Shown here one piece after another: positions 1-7,980 of a DNA stretch of 24,528 bases. Source of the stretch: UBA7445 sp042096455 (GTDB taxonomy: Bacteria; Verrucomicrobiota; Verrucomicrobiia; Opitutales; Coraliomargaritaceae); assembly GCA_042096455.1 (NCBI GenBank), contig JBELLU010000027.1, positions 1 through 24,528 on the forward strand, given 5' to 3'. Position 1 is the first letter of the stretch; every line of letters begins with the position of its first letter. The translations under genes were made by a program, and so were the position numbers. The notes beneath the pieces were generated by a model. That model did not search any database. It saw nothing but the letters and a program-made list of their open reading frames with translations, and was not told the origin of the DNA.

Positions 1-95
1 CAGAGTTCTCTGAGCCTTTGCTTCTCCGCGTTAAAATAAAAAACGCAGAGTTCTCTGAGCCTTTGCTTCTCCGCGTTAAAAAATAAAACGCAGCG
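1..95. repeat. 45-bp tandem repeat, two full copies plus a partial third
   Basis: Copy 1 spans 1-45 and copy 2 spans 46-90, differing only in the A-rich tail. A third copy starts at 91 and degenerates within a few bases. Each unit carries an imperfect inverted repeat: an arm AACGCAGAG and, about 18 bases on, CTCCGCGTT (one mismatch to the perfect complement). It could therefore fold into a hairpin. There is no coding content. This resembles short interspersed palindromic elements rich in GCAGAG; that family link is an impression, not a search result. Confidence 0.8.
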
Positions 96-214
96 TTGCA
101 GAGAAAAATACCCACACAACCTCCCCACCTTCCCACTTTCATACCTTCATACTCTTATAATGGCATCAATGGCACACATGCCATTGGTTGGCGCGTGGGT
201 TACTTTTGTTCATG
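91..214. other. Intergenic stretch with an 8-bp hairpin
   Basis: I see no gene between the tandem repeat and the terminator. The region is pyrimidine-rich at 107-156. It contains a perfect 8-bp inverted repeat, CAATGGCA (167-174) and TGCCATTG (179-186), with a CACA loop. AATGGCA also occurs once more just upstream at 159-165. The hairpin has no T-tract, so it does not look like an intrinsic terminator. Confidence 0.4.
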
Positions 215-250
215 AAAAAGCCCTGAACTTATCATAGTTCAGGGCTTTTT
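215..250 (-). terminator. Intrinsic terminator downstream of tRNA-Phe
   Basis: A perfect 15-bp inverted repeat, AAAAAGCCCTGAACT (215-229) and AGTTCAGGGCTTTTT (236-250), has a 6-base loop. A and T tracts at both ends make it potentially bidirectional. It lies 4 bases beyond the encoded CCA end of the minus-strand tRNA-Phe, so its main role is probably to end that transcript. Confidence 0.9.
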
Positions 251-254
251 GAAA

Positions 255-330
<76 letters not shown>

Positions 331-347
331 AAAATCGGGAAGCGCTC

Positions 348-376
348 ATTTAGGCTTTCTCTTCTCACAGCGTCAA
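348..376 (-). promoter_or_regulatory. Probable sigma70-type promoter of tRNA-Phe
   Basis: On the minus strand, TTGACG (371-376, five of six consensus) lies 17 bases upstream of CTAAAT (348-353, a weak -10). A GC-rich stretch (GAGCGC) follows, like the discriminator of stable-RNA promoters. The tRNA 5' end is 17 bases beyond. This is inferred from spacing and consensus only. Confidence 0.45.
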
Positions 377-446
377 CTGAGTTTTTCACTATTTCTTGGA
401 GGTAGAATTACCGCCTTGATCGATGCGAATTTGTCCGCAAGCCGCG

Positions 447-1358
447 CTAATTCGCGCGCTGTTCGAGTTCTTTGACAAGTCCCAGCAAAAATTCGTTATC
501 TCCACCCAGCGCCTGTAGGTGCTCAATCGCGGCGGCGGTATGCTTGGCTGCCTCTTCGCGGGCACCTTCGAGGCCGTATAAAGCGGGGTAGGTGGTCTTT
601 TGCGCATCGGCGTCGGCGCCGGTCGGCTTGCCCATCGATTCCGCGGTGGTGGTGGCATCGAGGATGTCATCGACGATTTGAAATGTCATCCCGAGATGAT
701 AGCCCGCTCGCTCGATTTGGCTGAGTTGTTCATCCTCCGGTTCGCTCATGCGCAGGCCCATGGTAAGGGCTGCGGTCAAGAGCGCCGCAGTCTTGTTTTC
801 GTGGATGTAGGTAAGGGTCTCCCGGTCGAGATCCTGTCCGGCATGGTCGACGTCCTCCATTTGCCCACCAATCAAGCGCATACTGCCGGCGGCTTGGGCA
901 AGGTCGGCGGTAAGGGCGTTGGCAAGTGCCGGCTGGTTGCGGTATTCGCGACTGATGAGCTCAAAGGCGAAGGTCAGGAGGGCATCGCCCGCCAGGATGG
1001 CAGTAGCGTCGTCAAATTCCTTATGACAGCTGGGTTTTCCGCGTCGCAAATCGCTGTTGTCGATGGAGGGTAAATCATCGTGGATCAGGGTGTAGGTATG
1101 GAGGCATTCGATTGCAACTGTGGCGGCGGCGGGATCCGCAACGGAGGGAAAGAGCCGACTGGAAGCGAGCAGCAGAACCGGACGGATGCGTTTGCCGCCT
1201 GCCGTAAGGGCGTAACGCATGGCAGAATGCAGACGGGCGGGGCGGGTGCTACCCAACGGCAACAGCGCATCAATCGCCTGATCGGTTAGTTGCTGAAACT
1301 CGGTTAATTTTTCTTTTAAAGCAGCTTGCACGGTTCTAAGTTGAGTCATGGATAGCAT
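447..1358 (-). CDS. ispA: Polyprenyl (farnesyl/geranyl) diphosphate synthase
   Basis: This enzyme condenses isopentenyl diphosphate with allylic diphosphates to make C10-C20 prenyl diphosphates for quinones, undecaprenyl phosphate and other isoprenoids. The 303-residue length is normal for the family. It shows GGKRIRP (about 54-60), the first Asp-rich motif DDLPSID (94-100, the DDx4D form of bacterial short-chain synthases), GGQMEDV (about 164-170) and the second motif DDILD (230-234). Two starts are possible: ATG at 1358, used here, or ATG at 1349 (MTQ), three residues in. No convincing Shine-Dalgarno precedes either. The start overlaps head-to-head with the plus-strand membrane-protein gene. 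Product chain length cannot be fixed from sequence; farnesyl diphosphate is most likely. Confidence 0.93.
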   Translation of the reverse strand: MLSMTQLRTVQAALKEKLTEFQQLTDQAIDALLPLGSTRPARLHSAMRYALTAGGKRIRPVLLLASSRLFPSVADPAAATVAIECLHTYTLIHDDLPSIDNSDLRRGKPSCHKEFDDATAILAGDALLTFAFELISREYRNQPALANALTADLAQAAGSMRLIGGQMEDVDHAGQDLDRETLTYIHENKTAALLTAALTMGLRMSEPEDEQLSQIERAGYHLGMTFQIVDDILDATTTAESMGKPTGADADAQKTTYPALYGLEGAREEAAKHTAAAIEHLQALGGDNEFLLGLVKELEQRAN

Positions 1359-1965
1359 GAATTGGAAGCCTTTATTCGAAGAACTTTGTTTCCGGCTTTT
1401 GGGGCAACGCGCGAGTTGGCCTCGTTTGCTAGTGGGGATCGTGCTCTCATTTATCCCAGGCTTGAACCTTTTCGCCTTTGGTTATCTGGATCGATACACA
1501 CGGCAGATCCACGCCACGGGCGATTTGGAATTACCTGCCTGGGAAGACTGGGGCGGACTATTCGCAGATGGCCTGAGGTTTTTAATAGCATGGCTCATCT
1601 ACTGGCTGTCTCCGGTATTGGTCGCGGCATTACTGAGTCAATTGCTCGGTCAAGCCGGCTTGGGTTTGGTGGGGACTGTATTCAGCACCGTGATAACCTT
1701 GGCTTTCACCTTGTTGTTTTCATGTGCACTCTATCGCATGCAAAGTAAAAGTGATTTTCGCTCACTGAAAGAGGTAAGGCTTGTCTTCGGGATGGCGTTG
1801 GCGCTCTGGAAACCGCTGGTGCTCCCCTTGATGGCTTTTTACGGATTTTATGTTTTAGTTTTCCCGCTTTATGGGCTCTCGTTTTTCCTAGGGTTCCTGC
1901 TTATCCTGAGCTACACGGTCTTATGCCTCAGGACTCTGGAACAACGCAGCCGACGCTCCCTCTGA
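1348..1965 (+). CDS. DUF4013-type multi-pass membrane protein
   Basis: This is a 205-residue hydrophobic protein with about five membrane segments (roughly 26-46, 74-96, 106-127, 151-171 and 173-193). An amphipathic loop at 56-76 contains LPAWEDWGGLFADGL. That LPxWxDWGxLFxDGL loop is characteristic of the DUF4013 family of uncharacterised bacterial and archaeal membrane proteins; the assignment is by memory of the motif. The start may be ATG 1348 or ATG 1357 (MNWK). Both sit inside or against the 5' end of ispA on the other strand, so the promoter must lie within ispA. A secreted-protein gene follows 35 bases downstream on the same strand and may be co-transcribed. Function is unknown. Confidence 0.75.
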   Translation: MDSMNWKPLFEELCFRLLGQRASWPRLLVGIVLSFIPGLNLFAFGYLDRYTRQIHATGDLELPAWEDWGGLFADGLRFLIAWLIYWLSPVLVAALLSQLLGQAGLGLVGTVFSTVITLAFTLLFSCALYRMQSKSDFRSLKEVRLVFGMALALWKPLVLPLMAFYGFYVLVFPLYGLSFFLGFLLILSYTVLCLRTLEQRSRRSL

Positions 1966-2000
1966 TTCACTGAGTATTCTCAGTCTTTACCCCGATTATC

Positions 2001-3161
2001 ATGTCTTTGCGCCCGCAAATAACCGTCTCGTTGTTTTTACTGGGCGCTTATTTTGCAACTGCGTCAATCGCTCATTCCGACACGAAAATTCCGTCTGAAC
2101 GAATTGTCACCGACAGCAGTCCTTATTTTGAGGTAGCGGGAACGGAACGCGCCTCGGTCTATCGGGTAGGCGAGTTGGGACGTGAAGCGGTCCGCATGTG
2201 CGAGAAGTATTTGGATTTGCTGCCGCCCAATTTCCCGCAGCGAATTACGGTGTTGCTGGATCCCGATTATTTGGCAGTTCCCGGCGTGGAGGAGTCGGAT
2301 TTGTCCCTCGAGGAGGGTGGATTTGTGACGCTGCGAATCCAGTGGAATGCGGACACTGAATTGCGTACCGTATGTCATGCCATCACTGAAGCACTGTTGG
2401 TGCGGGCGGTGTATTATCGATATGGGCGTTCTGCGGTGGATCAAATGTCAGCTTGGGTCATTGCGGGATTGGCGGAAAAATTATTTCTCCGTCTGAGACC
2501 GTCATTGATCGAATCCTACAAGCGTCAATTTCAGGCGCTTGAGGCGACGGATATGAACAGGGCGATGCTGGCAAAGCGGGGCAGCGAGTGTGATTCGATC
2601 ACCGCCTATGCGCTTGTGGAGTCTGTAGATTTTTTAATTCCCAAGCATGCAACGGCGTCGCAAATACTCAAGGCCGCGCTCGTTGGCGTCCCGGTCGAAA
2701 AAGAATTGAAGCTGCGTCAAAGCGAAATAAATCCAGCGAATCCGGATGCGGCATGGTGGGAAGCGGGGGTGGAGGCACTACAACGGCGTTCCGGCGGTTC
2801 GGTGGATTCAATGGAGGAGTCGCGCCAATGGCTGGAAGCTTTGGCAAGCATGGCGGCGTTCCCGGATGCCTTGAATATTCGCAATTTACGGGAACTGGGG
2901 GTGCAAAGGGTGGATGCGGAAGTGCGAGCCGTTATCGCAGAGCGACGGCGGGCGATCCTCAATGGAATGCTGCGGGTCAATCCGCTTTATTATAATACCG
3001 CTCAATCACTGGGACGTTTTTACGAACAGATATTATTTGGGGAACCGGGCTTCCGCCGCACCCGAACTTTAATTGATTATTTGAATGACTGGAACGCGGC
3101 GCTCCGTATGCAAGCTTTAGCGGAACGTGCCCTGAATGATCCTAAACCAAAAGACCAATAA
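2001..3161 (+). CDS. Exported protein of unknown function, possibly a degenerate peptidase-MA-like fold
   Basis: A 386-residue protein with an N-terminal signal peptide (hydrophobic core about 7-22, likely cleavage near AHS at 24-26). The mature part has no membrane segment. Residues 122-162 are laid out like gluzincin peptidases of the peptidase-MA type: a helix with CHAITEALL, then MSAWVIAGLAEKLF, which resembles the W-L-x-E-G-L-A segment after the active-site helix. The zinc-binding HExxH is absent, with only H126 and E130 in that helix. It is therefore probably not an active metallopeptidase, if it is related at all. The 3' end overlaps the convergent transporter gene by 20 bases. There is no Shine-Dalgarno before ATG 2001. 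Confidence 0.7.
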   Translation: MSLRPQITVSLFLLGAYFATASIAHSDTKIPSERIVTDSSPYFEVAGTERASVYRVGELGREAVRMCEKYLDLLPPNFPQRITVLLDPDYLAVPGVEESDLSLEEGGFVTLRIQWNADTELRTVCHAITEALLVRAVYYRYGRSAVDQMSAWVIAGLAEKLFLRLRPSLIESYKRQFQALEATDMNRAMLAKRGSECDSITAYALVESVDFLIPKHATASQILKAALVGVPVEKELKLRQSEINPANPDAAWWEAGVEALQRRSGGSVDSMEESRQWLEALASMAAFPDALNIRNLRELGVQRVDAEVRAVIAERRRAILNGMLRVNPLYYNTAQSLGRFYEQILFGEPGFRRTRTLIDYLNDWNAALRMQALAERALNDPKPKDQ

Positions 3162-4758
3162 GGGTTTTAGCGAAAAGGATCATCACAATCAACGCGATCG
3201 GGTAGGCGGAGGCGTAGCTCACAACCGGCATTTGCGAGTCCGTTTTTTCCGTTATGGCACCGAGTGCCGGAGTGGAGGTCATACTGCCACAAATGCCGCC
3301 CAATGATTGGAGGGGATTGAGCTTAAACCATCGACGGGCAAGGAACCATGCGAACAGGATCGGCAAAAATGTGATACAGGCGCTGAGCAGCAACAAGGGA
3401 ACGCCATACTGCTGAAAGGTTTCAACAAAGGCCGATCCTCCCCGAATACCTGCATGCGCCAGAAAAAAGACCAAGCCCAGTTCCTGCAGGAGCATACGGG
3501 TGGGTCGGGGAATATGGCCCACGATATTGCCAACCTTACCGAAATGCCCGAGGAGGAGCGCCACCAAGAGGGGACCGCCCGCCAAGCCGAGGGTGACCGG
3601 ACTGCCACCGGGTAGCGCAAAGGGCGTGAGGCCGAGCAGAATCCCCATGCTGAGACCGGCGGAGAGCGAGAGCAGATCGGTCGTATCAATCGCATTAGAT
3701 CGATGTCCGACCGCCTTGGCGAATTGCTCGAGGTCGCCGCTTTGACCCACCGCGGTGATTTGGTCGTTTACCTCAATGACGGTCTGGTTCCCCGGCACGA
3801 AAGTAATACCGAGGCGGGTGATCCGGGTAATGATGATTCCGTAATTTTTTAAGGGAGCCAGGTCCTGCAAGGATTTGCCCGCAACGCCCCGATCGGTGAC
3901 CAAAAGTTTCCGTCGCTCATTTTCCGCGTCCAAAAGGATGGGTCGGTCACTGCGCACACCGAGGTAATCAATTGCCAAATCAAGCTCACTATTTTTTCCA
4001 ACAAGCAGCAAAAGTTGACCCTCGGCATAGCAGTCATCGTATTTGATCGGAACGAGTTGATCCTCCCGGTAAACGCGGGAGATCTGGCAGGCGTTGAAGT
4101 GGGTGATGCCGGAAGTCGCAATGTTCTTGCCGAAGAGGTTTTGATTCGTCACCTCAACCAAGACACTGGAAACTTCATCGGCGAAATCGGAATTGTCCGT
4201 TTCTGCAGCGGCGATGGCATTGAGGTCATATCTCAGGATGCGGGGCAAAACCTGCACAAACAGCACCACCCCGATCGCGCCGACCGGGTAGGCAATGCCG
4301 TAGCCGATACTGACCCCCGGGGCGGCATCTGAAAAGGTCTCTACCGAAGCGGCAAGTGCGGGTGTGCTGGTCAGGGCACCCGCAAAGATTCCCGCCGCCA
4401 AATCCACCGGAAGCTCCATCCAGCGCGCCCCAAGCCATGTGATAAAGCCGCCGGTTGCGACAATGATGCAGGCAAGCTTGGCGAGGGTGGCGCCATCCCG
4501 CATGACCGATGCGAAAAACCTGCCACCGGCACCAATACCGACGCAATAAACAAACAGCACTAAGCCCAGCGTACCGACTCCTCCGGGGACGGAATAGCCG
4601 AGGTGACCCGCAAGGAGTGCCGTGAAAAGGACTCCGGAGCTACCCAATTGGATTCCCTTTACCGAGATGCGACCGAGCAGTAAACCGAGCGCGACGGTGG
4701 CAAAGAGGGCGAGGAGGGGCTGGCTTTGCAGCAGTTCGTGTAAAACCTGAAAGTCCAT
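3142..4758 (-). CDS. AspT/YidE/YbjL-family transporter (aspartate:alanine exchanger-like) with RCK_C domains
   Basis: This inner-membrane carrier has the duplicated architecture of the aspartate:alanine exchanger family: a hydrophobic half at about 10-175, a soluble central region at about 195-350, and a second hydrophobic half at about 358-538. Matching motifs appear in each half, GALTSTPAL (127-135) and GSMTSTPALG (491-500), showing the internal repeat. The soluble region looks like two TrkA-C (RCK_C) ligand-binding modules. The 538-residue length is typical. The family exchanges or exports dicarboxylates or amino acids, but the substrate cannot be read from sequence. The start lies 2 bases after the ligA stop, so the two genes are probably one transcript. 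Confidence 0.88.
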   Translation of the reverse strand: MDFQVLHELLQSQPLLALFATVALGLLLGRISVKGIQLGSSGVLFTALLAGHLGYSVPGGVGTLGLVLFVYCVGIGAGGRFFASVMRDGATLAKLACIIVATGGFITWLGARWMELPVDLAAGIFAGALTSTPALAASVETFSDAAPGVSIGYGIAYPVGAIGVVLFVQVLPRILRYDLNAIAAAETDNSDFADEVSSVLVEVTNQNLFGKNIATSGITHFNACQISRVYREDQLVPIKYDDCYAEGQLLLLVGKNSELDLAIDYLGVRSDRPILLDAENERRKLLVTDRGVAGKSLQDLAPLKNYGIIITRITRLGITFVPGNQTVIEVNDQITAVGQSGDLEQFAKAVGHRSNAIDTTDLLSLSAGLSMGILLGLTPFALPGGSPVTLGLAGGPLLVALLLGHFGKVGNIVGHIPRPTRMLLQELGLVFFLAHAGIRGGSAFVETFQQYGVPLLLLSACITFLPILFAWFLARRWFKLNPLQSLGGICGSMTSTPALGAITEKTDSQMPVVSYASAYPIALIVMILFAKTLIGLLV

Positions 4759-4760
4759 GC

Positions 4761-6758
4761 CTATTGATTCAACAATTCCAGAAATGCTGCTTCGCTCAGA
4801 ACCGTGACCCCGAGTTTTTCAGCCTTCGTCAGTTTTGAACCGGCTGAGTCACCTGCCAGTAAATAATCGGTCTTGGCGCTGACGCTGGAACTGGTGCGGC
4901 CTCCTGCCGCTTCGATTTTTTCGGTGGCCTCGGTGCGGCTCAGGCTGGGCAGGGTGCCCGTTAATACGAATATTTTCCCGAGCAGGGGCCCGTCGCCAAG
5001 GTTTTGCTTGAGTTTCGATTCAAAATTCAGCCCGGCGGCGCGCAGGCGTTCGATCAAATCACGGTGCTGTTCGTCCGCGAACCACGCCGCGATACTTTCT
5101 GCCATGATGCCGCCAATCCCATCAATCGATTCCAGTTGATCGACCTCCGCGCCAGCGATGGCATCCATGGATCCCAAATGCATTTCCAGATCTTTGGAGG
5201 ATTGCTTCCCTACGTTGGGAATTCCCAACCCATGAATCAACTGCCAGAGCGCACGATCTTTACTCGCTTCGATCGCTTCAAGCAGATTGCGAGCAGATTT
5301 TTCGGCAAATTTTTCCAGCTCGAGTAATTGCTCCAGCTTGAGTTGGTACAGATCCGCCGGGTTGCGCGCCAGTCCGCGTTGAACCAATTGCTCGACCACT
5401 GCGGTGCCAAGATTCTCAATATCCATGCAAACGCGACTCGCGAAATGGCGCAGGCTCCGGCTTTGTCGCTCGGGGTTGTCGCGTGCATCCACCCGCCATG
5501 CCGCGCCGCCGGGTTGTCGCTCCGCCTGAATCCCGAGTTCAAGCAGGCGGGCTTCGAAATCGAAGGGTTTGCTGTCTGCCGGGCGTTTGCCGAGGTTGAC
5601 TGAAAGTATTTGCGGGATGATTTCACCCGCTTTTTGAACAAGGACGGTGTCGCCGGGGCGTATGTCTTTGCGTTGAATTTCGTCCTCGTTGTGGAGGGTG
5701 GCGCGGGAAACAACGGTACCGGCCAATTGAACGGGTTGAAGAATCGCAACCGGGGTCACGGTGCCGGTGCGCCCGACTTGCATTTGTATTTCCTTGAGGA
5801 TCGTTTCGGCGCGTTCGGCCTCAAATTTGAAAGCGATGGCGCCGCGTGGAGCTTTGGCAGTGCTACCGGCTTCTTCCTGCTGGGAGATCGAATCCAGCTT
5901 GATTACCGCGCCGTCGGTGGGATAGGCGAAGTCCTGGCGTCGTTCATCGAGTTCTTCGATACAGGGCCAGACCGCGTCGATCCCGGAACAGGTCCAGAAT
6001 TTCTCGAGGACCGGGCAATTCCATGCGCGGAGTTTTTCCTGAACATCGGATTGTGAGCGAAAGAAGTCATCTGGTTTACAGGCGCCCAAGCCGTAGAGGA
6101 CGATCTCCAGTTTGCGCGTGCGTGCCTCGTTTGGATCAAGCAGCTTCACGGTTCCGGCTGCAAGGTTTCGAGGGTTTGCGTAGAGCGTCTGGCCGTTTTG
6201 CTCGCGCTCCTTGTTGATCCGCTCGAATTCGCGATGGGTCATATATATCTCGCCACGGATCTCGAGTATTTCGGGGGCACCTTCGAGGTATGTTGGCAAA
6301 TGCTCCAAGTGGGATAAATTTTGCGTGATAACGTCACCCTCAACTCCATTGCCTCGCGTGACCGCCCGGACTAAATGACCCTGCTCGTAGCTGAGGCTGA
6401 CCGCCACTCCGTCGATTTTCGGCTCGATGATGTAGTGCAAATCCTGATCCGGAAAAAGTTTTTCAAGGCGTTGGCCAAATGCGAGCAAGTCGGAATGGTT
6501 GTAAGTGTTGTCGAGGCTCAGCATTGGTTTGCGATGGATATAGCTGTCAAAACCTTTTGAACGGTCATCACCCACTGCATGGCTGGGGGAATCGGGCCGA
6601 TCGAGCTCGGGGTGCCGGGCTTCAAGTTCCTGCAGGCGCGACTTCAGGCGGTCGTATGCCTGATCATCGATCGTAGGTTGCGCTGCTTGGTAGTAGCGGG
6701 CGTCGTGCTCGGCGATTTCTGCACGCAGCTGTGCTGTTTCTTGTCTAGGGTCGGACAT
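4761..6758 (-). CDS. ligA: NAD+-dependent DNA ligase LigA lacking the zinc-finger cysteines
   Basis: LigA seals nicks in replication and repair using NAD+. The 665-residue length and domain order are standard. Domain Ia has YYQAAQPTIDDQAYDRL (22-38). The adenylation domain has the lysine motif EPKIDG (112-117, catalytic K114), TRGNGVEGD, EIRGEIYM and TDGAVIKLD. The OB fold contains GRTGTVTPVA. Helix-hairpin-helix motifs lie at about 505-575 and a BRCT domain at about 590-665. The oddity is at 405-428, where the family has a four-cysteine zinc finger: the four positions are L405, L408, V423 and N428, while flanking G409, W421-R422, P429 and the following helix are conserved. The frame is open and continuous. 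It is probably an active ligase with a metal-free connector. Confidence 0.96.
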   Translation of the reverse strand: MSDPRQETAQLRAEIAEHDARYYQAAQPTIDDQAYDRLKSRLQELEARHPELDRPDSPSHAVGDDRSKGFDSYIHRKPMLSLDNTYNHSDLLAFGQRLEKLFPDQDLHYIIEPKIDGVAVSLSYEQGHLVRAVTRGNGVEGDVITQNLSHLEHLPTYLEGAPEILEIRGEIYMTHREFERINKEREQNGQTLYANPRNLAAGTVKLLDPNEARTRKLEIVLYGLGACKPDDFFRSQSDVQEKLRAWNCPVLEKFWTCSGIDAVWPCIEELDERRQDFAYPTDGAVIKLDSISQQEEAGSTAKAPRGAIAFKFEAERAETILKEIQMQVGRTGTVTPVAILQPVQLAGTVVSRATLHNEDEIQRKDIRPGDTVLVQKAGEIIPQILSVNLGKRPADSKPFDFEARLLELGIQAERQPGGAAWRVDARDNPERQSRSLRHFASRVCMDIENLGTAVVEQLVQRGLARNPADLYQLKLEQLLELEKFAEKSARNLLEAIEASKDRALWQLIHGLGIPNVGKQSSKDLEMHLGSMDAIAGAEVDQLESIDGIGGIMAESIAAWFADEQHRDLIERLRAAGLNFESKLKQNLGDGPLLGKIFVLTGTLPSLSRTEATEKIEAAGGRTSSSVSAKTDYLLAGDSAGSKLTKAEKLGVTVLSEAAFLELLNQ

Positions 6759-6855
6759 GCATTCTATTCAATAAGCTCTCTGCCGGGAATCAATGGCAAT
6801 GCACGAAAAGAGCCGTTTTCAGCAAAAAATCTCGATGTCGTGGATGCCTTGGAAA

Positions 6856-6939
<84 letters not shown>

Positions 6940-7058
6940 AAGAAGAAGGAGAACTTATGATGCCTCATGTGACCTGCAAGTTTTTTCTTCAAATTTTATA
7001 TGGGCTTAAATGCGAAGAAATAGTTGCTAGGATTCGGTGCAGGAATCAATTTTTGTAT

Positions 7059-7964
7059 ATGAAATTCCCGTTTGAGTTGCCTGAGACGCCTTTGCTGAAA
7101 GTTGAGGGATTGCCTTATCCACACCTTGCATCGGGAAAAGTGCGCGAAATTTATGATATGGGCGACGCGTTGCTGATGATCGCGACCGATCGGGTTTCGG
7201 CCTTTGATGTCATTATGGAAGAGGGTCTGGCGGGGAAGGGCATTCTCTTGACTCAGATCAGTTTGTGCTGGTTTGAGGCTGCTGCAACGCTGACCCGGCA
7301 TCACCTCGTGGAGGATCACGATCAACGCATAGAAGCATTGGCGTCAGATTTTACTTTTTTGAAGGGCCGGAGCATGATTGTAAAAAAACTCAATCCTTTG
7401 CCGATTGAGGCGGTGGTGCGCGGTTATCTGGCAGGTTCGGGATGGAAAGCATATGAAGCGACTGGTCGGCTTTTTGAATATACCCTTCCGGCGGGAATGC
7501 TTGAGAGTGCCCGACTTCCCGAACCCCTCTTTACCCCCACCACAAAGGCGGCGAGCGGACATGATATGCCAATCGATTGCGTCGATGCGGCGGAACTGAT
7601 TGGCAAGGAATCTTTTGATAAGGTGCATGCCATCAGTCTGGCGCTTTACCAAATGGGCGTGGCGCGGGCGGAGAAAGCCGGCATCCTGCTGGCTGATACA
7701 AAGTTTGAGTTCGGAACGGACGAGCAGGGGGAGTTGTATTTGATCGATGAAATATTAACGCCGGACTCCTCGCGCTACTGGCCGCTGGCAGAATATGAGC
7801 CGGGCCGCGCACAGGCTTCCTTCGACAAGCAATACGTGCGGGATTATCTCGATGGTTTGGATTGGGACAAAACGCCACCCCCACCGGCCTTGCCGGCGTC
7901 GGTATTGCAGGGGACTTTGGACCGCTACCTGGAGGCGTACCGCTTGCTCACCGGTTGCGGCTGA
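7059..7964 (+). CDS. purC: Phosphoribosylaminoimidazole-succinocarboxamide synthase (SAICAR synthase)
   Basis: PurC joins aspartate to CAIR in de novo purine synthesis. From ATG 7059 it is 301 residues, the size of the longer Ade1-like form. Family motifs are SGKVREIYDMGD (25-36), TDRVSAFDV (43-51), EAVVRGYLAGSGWKAYEATG (117-136), LADTKFEFG (about 211-219) and LIDEILTPDSSRYWP (about 228-242). The reading frame stays open back to ATG 6957, which would add 34 residues and has a strong AAGGAG just upstream. That extension is not expected for the family, and homology begins at the chosen start. A metallophosphoesterase gene starts 16 bases downstream, suggesting co-transcription. Confidence 0.92.
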   Translation: MKFPFELPETPLLKVEGLPYPHLASGKVREIYDMGDALLMIATDRVSAFDVIMEEGLAGKGILLTQISLCWFEAAATLTRHHLVEDHDQRIEALASDFTFLKGRSMIVKKLNPLPIEAVVRGYLAGSGWKAYEATGRLFEYTLPAGMLESARLPEPLFTPTTKAASGHDMPIDCVDAAELIGKESFDKVHAISLALYQMGVARAEKAGILLADTKFEFGTDEQGELYLIDEILTPDSSRYWPLAEYEPGRAQASFDKQYVRDYLDGLDWDKTPPPPALPASVLQGTLDRYLEAYRLLTGCG

Positions 7965-7980
7965 TATTTAATCGAACCGT

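Noticed and set aside
1..95. Possible CRISPR array
   Set aside because: The copies abut directly with no unique spacers, and no cas genes are present.
332..446. xseB or another small gene next to ispA
   Set aside because: No frame of adequate length or XseB-like sequence exists here. The stretch is better explained by the tRNA-Phe promoter.
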